64,000 nucleotides of DNA from positions 3,534,001 through 3,598,000 of the forward strand of contig NZ_CP099391.1 in the NCBI RefSeq assembly GCF_023913515.1. The letters run 5' to 3'. This stretch comes from Natronococcus sp. CG52 (GTDB lineage Archaea > Halobacteriota > Halobacteria > Halobacteriales > Natrialbaceae). The notes beneath the pieces were generated by a model. That model did not search any database. It was not told where the DNA came from and saw only the letters and a program-made list of their open reading frames with translations. Shown here piece by piece: positions 26,756-35,440 of the stretch. The position numbers and the translations under genes are program-made. The number at the start of each line of letters is the position of its first letter. Within the stretch, counting starts at the first letter, position 1.

Positions 26756-26857
26756 CCCGGCCATAGCGGATGTCCGGTTACCGATTCTTGAGCGAGTTCG
26801 AGCAGCCGGCGGCGAGGTTCGAAACGGCTATTGGAGGGTCGTCGAACTAGACAGGTA

Positions 26858-27061
26858 ATGGATCTCTACGCGTTTCTGCTCGCGACCGCGGTAGCGCACG
26901 TCGGGTTCTCGATCTTCATCGCCGGGCACGCGTTCCTGACGGACCGGGAGGCCGGCAACTGGCCCTACATCACCCTCGCGTTCGGACTCGCGGGCATCGC
27001 CGGCTACTTCTTCTACGACGAGGCGGACGACGGCCCGATTCGACTCAGTCGTCCGCGGTGA
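26858..27061 (+). CDS. 67-residue two-helix membrane protein
   Basis: Two hydrophobic segments (about 3-25 and 35-52) separated by a short loop TDREAGNW, followed by YDEADDGP and a basic end. ATG 26858 is preferred over the upstream 26831. No family recognised. The last 17 bases overlap the 3' end of the convergent symporter gene, so the two transcripts are antisense at their ends. The unusual hairpin region lies directly upstream. Confidence 0.6.
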   Translation: MDLYAFLLATAVAHVGFSIFIAGHAFLTDREAGNWPYITLAFGLAGIAGYFFYDEADDGPIRLSRPR

Positions 27062-28373
27062 TGCCCTCGTCACCGCCCTCCGGCGCCGGTGCGTCCGTCC
27101 AGACTCCCTCGGTGAAGTCGATTGCATCGGTCCACTTGCCGACGACTGAAGACACCGCGAGATCGCCGGTGACGTTGTTCATCGTCGCGATGCGACCCAG
27201 GATCGGATCGACGCCGGCGACGAAGCCGACGATCGCGAGCGGCAAGCCGAGCGCGCTCAGGATGACCGTGAGCATGATGAGTCCGGCCCCAGGGACGCCG
27301 GCGGTGCCGATACTGATCAGGATCACGGTGAAGAGGACGAGGACCTGCTCGCCGAGTCCCAGCGAGACCCCGACCAAGTTAGCGGCAAACACTGCCGTCA
27401 CCGCCTGCCGAATCGCCGCCCCGTCCATGTTGATCGTCGCGCCGAGAGGGAGCCCGAAGCCGTAAACCGACTCGTCGATCCGGAGGTTCTCCTCCGCGTT
27501 CGTCACCGTCACCGGAAGGGTGCCGCTCGAGGAGCGGATCGTGAACGCCGTCAGCATAGCGTCTTTCGCGCCGTTCAGGAACGCGATCGGGGACTGACCG
27601 AGAATGCCGACGGTCATCACGCCGAGGTAGGTGACGGTCATGTGGATCGCGATCCCGATCGCGATGACGGCGACGAGCGAACCGAGCTGGACGATCGCCC
27701 CGAGCCCTTCGGTGCCGATCGAAGCGGCCATCAGCGCGAAGACGCCGATCACGCCGTACTCCATCACGCCCCAGACGATCTTGAACAGCGCTTCCGTGCC
27801 GGCGTCGACGAACGCGAAGAAGCCGTCGATCGCGTCCTCGATCGACTCCTCGCTCGTCGCCTCGCGGACCATCGTGAGCGCCAGTCCGAACACGATCACG
27901 AAGAAAATCGTCGCGAGGATATCGCCCTCGACCATCGCCGCGAGCGGATTCTCGGGGACGATCCCCAGCAGAACTTCCGCGACCGTCGGCGGTTCGGCTT
28001 CCTGGGCCTCGCCGCCGGTAAACTCGACGGCGCTCCCGGGATCGAACAGGTTCGCGACCGCGAGTCCGATGACGGCCGCGATGGTCGTCGTCACGATGTA
28101 GAGTCCGACCGTGAGTCCGCCGACCTTCCCCAGTCTCGAGGGCGTCAGCTTGCGCATTCCGCCGAGCAAGGTGAAGACGATGATCGGGATGATCAGCATC
28201 TCGAGCAGTCGCAAGAAGAGGTCCCCGAACGGGCTGAGAACCGCCGCTTGTTCGCCGATCGTTGCACCGAGCGCGGTCCCCAGAACGAACGCCGCCGCGA
28301 TACGGTAGATGATCGGTACCGACCGGTATCGACGCCACGTTCGCCCCGGAATCGACCCCTCTGTCTCGTTCAT
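27045..28373 (-). CDS. Dicarboxylate/amino acid:cation symporter (DAACS)
   Basis: 442 residues with eight membrane helices and two re-entrant loops typical of glutamate/dicarboxylate carriers. The hairpin motif SSSGTLPVT near 285 and the unwound helix NMDGAAI near 325, followed by GVPGAG near 370, are the substrate and sodium sites. It would import glutamate, aspartate or C4-dicarboxylates with sodium or protons. An extracellular acidic loop (near 120-140, Glu-rich) is longer than in bacterial homologues. Monocistronic. Confidence 0.92.
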   Translation of the reverse strand: MNETEGSIPGRTWRRYRSVPIIYRIAAAFVLGTALGATIGEQAAVLSPFGDLFLRLLEMLIIPIIVFTLLGGMRKLTPSRLGKVGGLTVGLYIVTTTIAAVIGLAVANLFDPGSAVEFTGGEAQEAEPPTVAEVLLGIVPENPLAAMVEGDILATIFFVIVFGLALTMVREATSEESIEDAIDGFFAFVDAGTEALFKIVWGVMEYGVIGVFALMAASIGTEGLGAIVQLGSLVAVIAIGIAIHMTVTYLGVMTVGILGQSPIAFLNGAKDAMLTAFTIRSSSGTLPVTVTNAEENLRIDESVYGFGLPLGATINMDGAAIRQAVTAVFAANLVGVSLGLGEQVLVLFTVILISIGTAGVPGAGLIMLTVILSALGLPLAIVGFVAGVDPILGRIATMNNVTGDLAVSSVVGKWTDAIDFTEGVWTDAPAPEGGDEGITADD

Positions 28374-28453
28374 CGATTGATGTGTAGAACGGAGGGTATC
28401 AACCGGTGTCGATATCGGAGAGGCTAACCGTCACCCGCGACGGGCGGGCGGCC

Positions 28454-29959
28454 TCAGGCGAGGAAGACGTGTCGCGGACGGTCCTCGAGCACGTCGCGAC
28501 CGAATTCGACGGCGTCGGCGAAGGCGTCGCTGCGGAAGAACGCCATCGCGTCCTCGCGGGAGTCCCAGCGGCTGGCGATGAACATGTCGTTTTCGTCCTC
28601 GCGGTTGACGAGCAGGTCGGTCTTGCGGTGGCCATCCATATCCGCGAGCAGCGATGCGGCGTCGCCGAACGTATCGACGAAGTCCTCGCGGTGTTCCGGC
28701 TTGACCGTGTAGAACATCCCCATCGTCCCCCAGGAACCGTCGTCATTATCGCCCGCCTGTCGAACGATATCCGGCAGGTCGGCGAGGAAGCCGGCGGCCG
28801 TGTTGGCGGCGCGCTCGGTCTCCCAGAGGCTGACGACCGCGTTTTCGCTGTCGTCGTCTCGGGTGCCGTACACCGCCGTCTTCACGTGCGTGTCGTAGTG
28901 GTCGAAGTTCGTCCGCAGTCCATCGACCTCGTCGAAGAGTTCGTCTTCGTCGGCCGCGGAGTAGAGCACGACGGCGTGGACGTCCTCGCCGTGGGGCTGG
29001 CCCGCGTAGACGCCCATCTCCTCGAGTTCGCTGCGGACCTCCTCGCCCTCGTCTTCGTCGTCGCCGTGCGGGTCGTCCGAGCCGCTGGAGTCGCCGTGGT
29101 GGCGGCTTCCCGAATCGCCGTGTGCGGACTCGCCGTCTCCGTGGGGGTGTCCGCCGTGAGGGTCGGCGTCGTCCTGCGGAATCGGCTCGCCGGCGAGGAA
29201 GGCGCCGAGTTGCTCGGGCGGGAACCGCCGCGCGGAGAGAAACCGGCCGAACTCCGCGAAGCGGGAGCTCGAGGGGTCGAACCGCATCTCGTAGAGCAGT
29301 TCCTTCACGTCGGTCGGATCGTCGGCGAACAGCGTCACGCCCCACTCGAAGTCGTCGAGGCCGATACTGCCGGAGATAATCTGGGTGACGCGCCCGGCGT
29401 AGTCGCGGCCGATGTCGCCGTGACTCGAGAGGTGCTCCGCGCGCTCGTCGAACGGCAGATCGTACCAGTTGTCCTCGGGACCGCGGCGCTTGTCCATCGG
29501 GTAGAAGCTGACGAACTCGCTGTCGGGGATCTCCGGTTTGAGCCGGGACTCGATGTAGCGTTTCATCCCGGTGTCCTCGACCTCCGCGTCGTCGTCGAAG
29601 AACTCCTCGGACATGTAGCCCGAGACCTCCGTTACCGAGAGGTAGGAGTCCGCCCGTTCGGTGAACTCGGCGAGCGCCGTCTGCTCGAACCGGCGCTCGA
29701 GGGCGTCGATCTCGGCCAGCGTCGGCCGCAGGTGGAGGACCAGCAGGTCCGCCTTGTGGCCGAGCACCGCGAACGTCGCGGAGTCGCCGGCCTCGGCGTC
29801 GTCGACGCGCTCGGCGGCGGACAGATACTCGATACCCTCGTCGATCGCCCGCGAGCGACGCCGCTCGGGGGCGTCCCGCCAGGCATCCCAGTCGATCGAC
29901 CGGAAATCGTGCAGGACGTACCACCCCTCCTCGGTCTGTGGCGGTTTCCGTCGTTCCAT
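28454..29959 (-). CDS. pitA: Cld-like/ABM fusion heme protein (PitA; likely coproheme decarboxylase)
   Basis: 501 residues from ATG 29959. Residues 1-255 are a chlorite-dismutase-like domain; within it FYPMDKRRG carries the Tyr and Lys that match Tyr145 and Lys149 of Staphylococcus ChdC, and SSHGDIGR supplies the proximal heme His 27 residues after the Tyr. A His/Asp/Gly-rich linker (about 265-305) with many His-Gly and Pro-His steps leads to an antibiotic-biosynthesis-monooxygenase-type domain (about 310-501). The same fusion was described as PitA in Haloferax. The intact residues suggest conversion of coproheme to heme b. The His-rich linker may bind metal. Confidence 0.88.
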   Translation of the reverse strand: MERRKPPQTEEGWYVLHDFRSIDWDAWRDAPERRRSRAIDEGIEYLSAAERVDDAEAGDSATFAVLGHKADLLVLHLRPTLAEIDALERRFEQTALAEFTERADSYLSVTEVSGYMSEEFFDDDAEVEDTGMKRYIESRLKPEIPDSEFVSFYPMDKRRGPEDNWYDLPFDERAEHLSSHGDIGRDYAGRVTQIISGSIGLDDFEWGVTLFADDPTDVKELLYEMRFDPSSSRFAEFGRFLSARRFPPEQLGAFLAGEPIPQDDADPHGGHPHGDGESAHGDSGSRHHGDSSGSDDPHGDDEDEGEEVRSELEEMGVYAGQPHGEDVHAVVLYSAADEDELFDEVDGLRTNFDHYDTHVKTAVYGTRDDDSENAVVSLWETERAANTAAGFLADLPDIVRQAGDNDDGSWGTMGMFYTVKPEHREDFVDTFGDAASLLADMDGHRKTDLLVNREDENDMFIASRWDSREDAMAFFRSDAFADAVEFGRDVLEDRPRHVFLA

Positions 29960-30064
29960 GAGCGCGGGTTGGACCGGCGTCGCCAAGAAGGAACGGGTTT
30001 CGCGACGAACGGGCGGTCGTCCGACCGAAACCCTTTACGCGCGTCCGTTTAAATCTCGGGCCAC

Positions 30065-30589
30065 ATGCGGAAGAGTGGACCGCCGAAGGGTGTGATCGCC
30101 TATCTCGTTCTCGAACTCCTCGAGGAGAAGCCCCGATACGGCTACGAGATACTGAAAGAGATCCGCGACATCAGCGGCGGCCACTGGGAACCGTCCTACG
30201 GCTCCGTCTACCCGATACTCTACAAGTTCGAGGAGAAGGGGTGGACCGAGCGCATCGAACGCGAGGACGAACCCGACCGGAAGTACTTCGAACTCACCGA
30301 CGACGGTCACGAGGAACTCGGAGAGCGCAGAGCGTCCGGCGCGGAGAAGGCCAGGGACTTCGGCGACGTCATCCTCGGCTTCTTCCACGTCTACGCCGCG
30401 TTCTCGACGGACGAGCGCTTCGAGATCCCCGAACAGGAGGGCGAGTGGCACTTCAACGAGGAGTTCAGCGCCTGGATCGTCGAACAGGTCGTTCGTCACC
30501 ACGAGCACTACTTCGACACCGACTTCGAGCGCATCGAGGAGACGCCCGAGGAGTTCTACGAGCGCCACGGGATCGACGAAGAGAACTAG
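30065..30589 (+). CDS. PadR-family transcriptional regulator
   Basis: 174 residues. The winged helix is clear at the N-terminus (KGVIAYLVLELLEEKPRYGYEIL at 7-29, then GSVYPILYKFEEKGW), with ELTDDGHEEL closing the wing; the rest is the helical dimerisation region. PadR proteins repress small stress or efflux operons. It is divergent from pitA (105 bases between starts), so pitA is a natural candidate target. TATA-like ctttacg lies about 29 bases before ATG 30065. Confidence 0.9.
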   Translation: MRKSGPPKGVIAYLVLELLEEKPRYGYEILKEIRDISGGHWEPSYGSVYPILYKFEEKGWTERIEREDEPDRKYFELTDDGHEELGERRASGAEKARDFGDVILGFFHVYAAFSTDERFEIPEQEGEWHFNEEFSAWIVEQVVRHHEHYFDTDFERIEETPEEFYERHGIDEEN

Positions 30590-30699
30590 CGCCGCGGACG
30601 GATCGGATCTCGAGCGCGTGCGACTACTCGAGACGCGTTCGGTCCACAGTTGCCGTTTGGAATCACCACTTTTGTCGGTGATACGTATCCGTAAGCCGC

Positions 30700-30815
30700 G
30701 TTACGTACAGGTCAAGCAGGTAACGGAGAGACGATCAATCTCTCCGATAGCTGTCAAAAACCGCCTGCTGAATACCGAGAGTGTAGTCAGCACGACGACT
30801 CCATTTCTTTCAGAC
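30700..30815 (+). repeat. Dispersed repeat copy A
   Basis: Begins gttacgtacaggt and has gctgaatac at 30767, 67 bases on. It aligns without gaps to copy B (52798-52913, opposite strand) at about 80 of 114 positions, including a perfect first 13 bases. A second internal block gtaacgg is at 30720. The mismatches fall on all three codon positions, so it does not look like a conserved coding tail. The rest of the 307-base gap between padR and the zinc-ribbon gene holds nothing else recognised. Confidence 0.8.
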
Positions 30816-30896
30816 GTTCCTCGCTGAACCGACGCTCAGCATGCGTGCCTATCGAAGGGCTACCTTGACGAAATATTGTTCGAGAGCGACTACCGT

Positions 30897-31166
30897 TCAG
30901 GTAGACACGTGGCCATGCGTCCAGCCAGGGTCGTGGCCGGTGCGGTCTATGAAATCGGACCGACACGCCGGACAGTAATCAGGGGTGACGGATTCGCTTC
31001 GGGGAACGTACACCGCGCCGCCACACTTTACGCACGCATCCGCGACGATGGTCGCGCAGTCCGCACAGACGCTGAAGTCGTCAGCCGTGAGTTCGCGCAG
31101 AGGTTCGAGCTGTTTATCGAGGAGATACTCGTCGATGACCGTCTGGCAGTTATGGCACGGTTTCAT
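30897..31166 (-). CDS. Zinc-ribbon protein with four Cys pairs
   Basis: 89 residues. CHNC (4-7), CADC (near 34), CVKC (near 45) and CPAC (near 66) give two zinc sites. The first half (IDEYLLDKQLEPLRELTADDF) is helical. No signal peptide. A TATA-like gatatttacc on the minus strand (31197-31205) supports the ATG at 31166. Divergent from cspA. Role unknown; such proteins often bind nucleic acids or partner proteins. Confidence 0.75.
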   Translation of the reverse strand: MKPCHNCQTVIDEYLLDKQLEPLRELTADDFSVCADCATIVADACVKCGGAVYVPRSESVTPDYCPACRSDFIDRTGHDPGWTHGHVST

Positions 31167-31347
31167 GGCGATGCATGCTACACTCGTGACCGCCCGGTAA
31201 ATATCTGGCCTCCGAAACCGAACTGATTGCCGAAATCTGAACGAACCGTACGCGCGACCAACCGTTCCACGTGTGTAATAAAACAGGGGCCGTGGTACCG
31301 CGACGCTCGGAAGTGTTATCCGTCACTGGAGACAACGTTTGTTTGTA

Positions 31348-31554
31348 ATGGCAAACGGAAAGGTTGATTTCTTCAACGACACTGGCGGCTACGGTTTCAT
31401 TTCGACTGACGACGGCGACCTCGACGACGACGAAGACGTTTTCTTCCACATGGAAGATGTCGGCGGAGAGGACCTGACGGAAGGTACTGAGGTCGAGTTC
31501 GACATCGAGTCCTCACCGAAGGGGCCTCGCGCATCGAACGTCGTCCGGCAGTAA
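31348..31554 (+). CDS. cspA: Cold-shock-domain protein CspA
   Basis: 68 residues: MANGKVDFFNDTGGYGFIS at the start, then EDVFFHMEDV, the RNP1- and RNP2-like motifs of the single-strand nucleic-acid-binding OB fold, though with the acidic insertion DDGDLDDDED common in haloarchaea. The ATG at 31348 is used, since homologues begin there. It acts as an RNA chaperone. It lies inside the inverted-repeat cassette, so more than ordinary chromosomal inheritance is possible. Confidence 0.93.
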   Translation: MANGKVDFFNDTGGYGFISTDDGDLDDDEDVFFHMEDVGGEDLTEGTEVEFDIESSPKGPRASNVVRQ

Positions 31555-31569
31555 TACTGAGACACACTC

Positions 31570-31606
31570 GTCGCTCACAGCGACAAACAATACCACGGAT
31601 TTTTCA
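31570..31606 (+). terminator. Probable cspA terminator
   Basis: A perfect 6-bp hairpin (gtcgct-cac-agcgac, 31570-31584) is followed by the T-run attttt at 31599-31604, 16 bases after the cspA stop. Archaeal termination needs mainly the T-run, which is present. Confidence 0.45.
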
Positions 31607-31680
31607 GACGGTTACACGTTCCAGCTGAGGCTATCTGCACCTCCAGAAACACCAACATCGAGAACGTTGCGTGACCGATA

Positions 31681-31762
31681 CGCGCTCTGTATTCAGCACG
31701 GCTCTCTAAAACCCCTATTATCTGATGGAAGTGATCGCGTTAGGTTCGCACATCGACGTAAC
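31681..31762 (-). repeat. Dispersed repeat copy C
   Basis: Read on the minus strand it begins gttacgt (ending at 31762) and reaches gctgaatac 65 bases later. The 25 bases at 31681-31705 equal, with one mismatch, the complement of 51463-51487 in copy D. One to two bases are missing in the middle relative to the other copies. It points towards copy A, forming the right boundary of the cspA cassette. Confidence 0.8.
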
Positions 31763-31848
31763 GGCTGGGCCGGACAAGCCCGCGTCCGAAGAACCCGAGT
31801 ATCCGACGGTAGATCGCCGTGTATCCGGGAAAACCGTCCGTCGACGGC

Positions 31849-33681
31849 TCAGTTCAGCAGCTGCGGGCCGAACAGCATCAGCACGAAGCTGGTGAGCATC
31901 GCCAGGCCGACGGTCGTCGTTACGACCCGGACCATGCCGCGGGTCGCGTCGAACGGCAGCCGCGAAACGATCGCCTCCGTACTCGTTCGGAGGATGTGCC
32001 CGCCGTCGAGGGGGAACGCCGGAATGCAGTTGAAGAAGCCGAGCTGGACGTTGATCCAGCCGGTCCAGAACAGCAGGTTGGCGGCCATGAAGATCGTCCA
32101 GTCGCCGACGATCGAGAGCGGCCCCTCCACCTGATAGAAGTTCTCGATACCGCCGGCAAAGCCCGTAAAGTTGTACGGGAGCACCTCGAGAATGCCGGCG
32201 AGCGGGAGGAACAGCGCGAAGCCGATCTTCCCGAGGAACGAGTCGGCGAGCGGACCGAGATCGGTGTCCCCGTCACCGCCGAGCGCGGTCAGGTACGCCT
32301 CCGCGGGGTAGTACTGGATACCGAGTGCCTCCGCGGAGATGCCGGAGATGCCCGAGATCGGGTGGTATCCGGCACTGCCGCCGCCGGTCACCTGGCTCCG
32401 TTCGCCGAGGGTGACCTCGTACTCGACGCGCTCGCCGTCGAGATAGCCGGCGACGGTGACCTCGTCGTCGGGATCGGTCGTTCCGATGCGGTCTTGGAGC
32501 GTCTCCTGTGACTGCGTTCGCTCGCCGTCGAACTCGGTGACGACGAGCATCTCACCGGCCGGTGCGCCGGCATCAGCGAGCGGTCCGCCCTCGGCGATCT
32601 CGACCGCCGCACCGATCGGTAGGTCCCGTTCCGCGGTCTCGCCGTCGGCACCGATCGTCAGCGTGGCGATCTCCTCGTCGCCGACGGCCTCGAGCAGTTC
32701 GCCCTCGGTCGCGACCGACTGGCCGTTGACGGCGAAAATCGAGTCTCCGGTGTCGAGGTCGGCCGGGTTCTCCGAGACGGCGGCCGTCACCACGAGCGAG
32801 CGCTGGACGGATACCGTCTCCTCGCCGTTTCGTTCGACCTCGATCTCCTCGTTGTCGGCCGCCTCGAGTTGCTCGCGGAAGTGGTCGTCGTCCTCGATCT
32901 CCTCGCCGTTGATCGCCGTGATTCGATCGTTTGGCTGGAGACCCGCTTCGGCGGCCGGCGAGTCGGGGGCGACCCCGCCGACGGCAGCGCCGGGGGCGAC
33001 GGCGATCGAGCCCGCGACCGGCCCGAACAGGAGTGCGAACGCGAGGATCGTGATCGCGAAGTTGTTCGTGACGCCGGCGGCGAACATTCGGGTCTGGCCG
33101 CCGCGGGAGGCGTTCTTGCTGCTCTCCTGATCGGGTTCGACGAACGCGCCGATCGGGAGAAACGCGAGCATCGCGACGCCCATCGAGTCGATCTCGATGT
33201 CTTCGACGCGACAGAGCAGCCCGTGGCCGCCCTCGTGGACGACGAGGCCGACGAGCAGCCCGAAGACGATCCCGGGCGTCGCCGAGAGCGGCAGGAAGTC
33301 GTTGACGCCGGGGATGATCAACACGTTACGCGGCTGCTGGACGGACGACGTCGGCTGGGGCGACGAGAGAGCGGCGATCGCTGCAAAGAGCAGAAAGACG
33401 AACATCGCCACCATCACGACGATGGCGATACCGATTCCGAGATTGGCCCACGCTCGCCAGAATCGTTTGGGACTCGCGAGCCAGTCGAGGAAGTCCCGCC
33501 CGCGCTTCGTGTGGAACGTCAGGATCGGGCCCTGCGTCCCGATGTATTCGGGTAGCAGGCCGGCGTTTCGAACCGAAATGATCGCAAACCAGTAGATCGC
33601 GAGCCCGATGAGTACCCACGTGAGCGCCGACGAACCGAAGAGCTCCGGCACCGAGACGAAAGCGGGAGAGCCGTAGTGCAT
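31849..33681 (-). CDS. Site-2 protease family metallopeptidase with two PDZ-like domains
   Basis: 610 residues. The zinc-binding helix VVHEGGHGLLC is near residue 147, and the third ligand loop AFPLDGGHILR near 555. Between them lie membrane helices and a large soluble region with two PDZ-like parts (from about 235 and about 310; GVAPDSPAAEAGLQPNDRI pattern in part). Site-2 proteases cut membrane-embedded regulators. The target is unknown; a second S2P is at 39074. The gene ends close to repeat C. Confidence 0.9.
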   Translation of the reverse strand: MHYGSPAFVSVPELFGSSALTWVLIGLAIYWFAIISVRNAGLLPEYIGTQGPILTFHTKRGRDFLDWLASPKRFWRAWANLGIGIAIVVMVAMFVFLLFAAIAALSSPQPTSSVQQPRNVLIIPGVNDFLPLSATPGIVFGLLVGLVVHEGGHGLLCRVEDIEIDSMGVAMLAFLPIGAFVEPDQESSKNASRGGQTRMFAAGVTNNFAITILAFALLFGPVAGSIAVAPGAAVGGVAPDSPAAEAGLQPNDRITAINGEEIEDDDHFREQLEAADNEEIEVERNGEETVSVQRSLVVTAAVSENPADLDTGDSIFAVNGQSVATEGELLEAVGDEEIATLTIGADGETAERDLPIGAAVEIAEGGPLADAGAPAGEMLVVTEFDGERTQSQETLQDRIGTTDPDDEVTVAGYLDGERVEYEVTLGERSQVTGGGSAGYHPISGISGISAEALGIQYYPAEAYLTALGGDGDTDLGPLADSFLGKIGFALFLPLAGILEVLPYNFTGFAGGIENFYQVEGPLSIVGDWTIFMAANLLFWTGWINVQLGFFNCIPAFPLDGGHILRTSTEAIVSRLPFDATRGMVRVVTTTVGLAMLTSFVLMLFGPQLLN

Positions 33682-33742
33682 CTACACTAACTCCGGGTGG
33701 CGCTGTCAAATGGTTTTTGTTGCCGGGAACGGTCGGGCGGGG

Positions 33743-35440
33743 TTAGCGTTCTCGGCGAAGCCGCGCGACGACGAACTCCCGGTCGACCTTTCCGAGGAAC
33801 GGGCCGAGCTTCGGCCCCTGCTCCTCGTCGAAGAACAGCCGGTAGCCGGCGCCGAAGAACTCCCCGACGTCGACGTCGTGGCGCCTGGCCGTCTCGTAGA
33901 TCTCGCCCTGGATCTCGTCGGGTTCGTGTCCCTCCTCGACGAAGTCGGCCAGCTCCGCGAGCGCCGTCTCCGTCGCGTCGTCGAAGTCGTGAGCCGGGAT
34001 CTCGCTGCGCTTCAGTTCGTAGTCGAACTCGTTTTCGGTCCGTCGGGCCCAGTTCCGAGCCTGTTCGACTCGCTCGAGCGCCCCCTCGACGGCCCACTCG
34101 GGTGCGTCGTCGGGAACGTGGCCCTCGCGACGGGCGATCTCCTCGCGCAGGTCGGGATCGTCGGTCATGCCGAGTACTGCGGCGAAGGTGTAGGGAAGGC
34201 GAACCCGCTCTTCTCGAGGCTCGTCAACGACGAGCGGATAGACCCGATCGGCAAACGCCTTCTCGTCCTCGCCGACCTCGATCTCACCGAAGTAGACCGC
34301 CTCGAAGCGGTCGAACTCGTCGACCAGCTGATCGAGCCGCTCGATGCTGAAGTCTCGGGCCCGCGAGGGATCCTTCGCGAAGAAGTACCGGAGCACCTCG
34401 GGCTCGAGCAGTTCGAGCACGTCCGAGACGAGGATGACGTTCCCCGCCGAGGAGGAGAACGGTTCGCCCTCGAGGGTGAACCACTCGTAGACCATCGGCA
34501 CCGGCGGCTCGATCTCGAGGACGTTGCGCGCGACGTCCTGGCCGCTCGGCCACGACCCTTCCGCGTGGTCCTTGCCGAACGGTTCGAAGTCGACGCCCAG
34601 CGTCTGCCACTGGCCCGGCCACTCGAAGCGCCAGGGCATCTTTCCCTCTCGGATCGTGGCCGTCCCCTCGTGGCCGCAGCCCTCGATGGTACGGTCGCCG
34701 GCGTCCATGTCGGTACAGCGGTAGTCGACGGTCGGCGGCTCACTCGCGAGGTCGACGCTCGTGACGGTCTCGGTGATCTTTCCGCACTCCTCGCAGATCG
34801 GGTTGAACGGGACGTAGTCCTCGTCGACCTTGTCCTGGTATTCGGAGAGAACCTCGCGCGCGCGGTCCTGGTTGGCGAGCACGTGGCGGGTGACGTCGTC
34901 GAGTTCGCCCGACTCGTAGAGTTCGGTGGTCGACACCATCTCGATCGGCACGTCGACGGCGTCCGCGCTGTCCTGGATAATCGTCGAGAAGTGGTCGCCG
35001 TAGGAGTCGCAGCAGTCGAACGGGTCCGGAACGTCCGTGTACGGCGTCCCGAGGTTCCGTCCGAGAGCGCCCGCGTTCACGTCCCCCAGATCGACGAGGT
35101 TGCCCTCGAGATCGCAGAGCGTTCGGGGCAGCTTTCGAAGCGGGTCGCGGTCGTCCGCCGTGAAGACCTGCCGGACCTCGTGGCCGCGCTCGCGGAGCAC
35201 CTCGGCGACGTAGTAGCCCCGCATGACCTCGTTGACGTTCCCCAGGTGCGGGACGCCGGACGGCGAGATGCCGCCCTTGATGACGATCGGCTCGTCGGGC
35301 TCCCGGGCCTCTACGCGGTCAGCGACCGCATCCGCCCAGAAGACGTGGCGGGCCTCGTCTCCCTCCTCTCGTTGCAGGGTGTAGGGACTCTCGGCGTCCG
35401 GCCCGCTCGGCCCGTTCGCGTCGTCTCCGTCGGCACTCAT
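33743..35440 (-). CDS. lysK: Lysyl-tRNA synthetase, class I
   Basis: 565 residues from ATG 35440, which overlaps the pyrH stop by four bases (ATGA). Class I features: the HIGH-like PSGVPHLGN near 57 and the KMSKS-like SSSAGNVILV near 320, with zinc-binding CEECGK near 210 and the following CGHEG. It charges tRNA-Lys in the cytoplasm. Class I LysRS is the archaeal type, unrelated to bacterial class II. The overlap with pyrH indicates coupled translation. Confidence 0.95.
   Translation of the reverse strand: MSADGDDANGPSGPDAESPYTLQREEGDEARHVFWADAVADRVEAREPDEPIVIKGGISPSGVPHLGNVNEVMRGYYVAEVLRERGHEVRQVFTADDRDPLRKLPRTLCDLEGNLVDLGDVNAGALGRNLGTPYTDVPDPFDCCDSYGDHFSTIIQDSADAVDVPIEMVSTTELYESGELDDVTRHVLANQDRAREVLSEYQDKVDEDYVPFNPICEECGKITETVTSVDLASEPPTVDYRCTDMDAGDRTIEGCGHEGTATIREGKMPWRFEWPGQWQTLGVDFEPFGKDHAEGSWPSGQDVARNVLEIEPPVPMVYEWFTLEGEPFSSSAGNVILVSDVLELLEPEVLRYFFAKDPSRARDFSIERLDQLVDEFDRFEAVYFGEIEVGEDEKAFADRVYPLVVDEPREERVRLPYTFAAVLGMTDDPDLREEIARREGHVPDDAPEWAVEGALERVEQARNWARRTENEFDYELKRSEIPAHDFDDATETALAELADFVEEGHEPDEIQGEIYETARRHDVDVGEFFGAGYRLFFDEEQGPKLGPFLGKVDREFVVARLRRER

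Larger units (their letters stand above)
26290..26857. other. 568-base non-coding region made of hairpins
   Basis: No gene is supported on either strand; short open frames that cross it are produced by the palindromes. It contains a ten-hairpin array (26315-26609) and a pair of overlapping larger inverted repeats (26700-26755), each described separately, and ends at the small membrane protein gene. Confidence 0.7.
30700..31762. mobile_element. Putative cassette bounded by inverted repeats A and C
   Basis: 1063 bases from the outer end of repeat A (plus orientation) to the outer end of repeat C (minus orientation), enclosing the zinc-ribbon gene and cspA. The geometry is the same as in the cassette at 51404-52913. 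No transposase and no clear target duplication were found, so mobility is inference. A decayed insertion with passenger genes, or two independent repeat insertions, are alternatives. Confidence 0.35.

Noticed and set aside
30618-30827. Similar peptide frames through repeats A and B
   Set aside because: The translated pieces resemble each other because the DNA repeats do; mismatches are spread evenly over the codon positions and copy C has a stop in the same frame.
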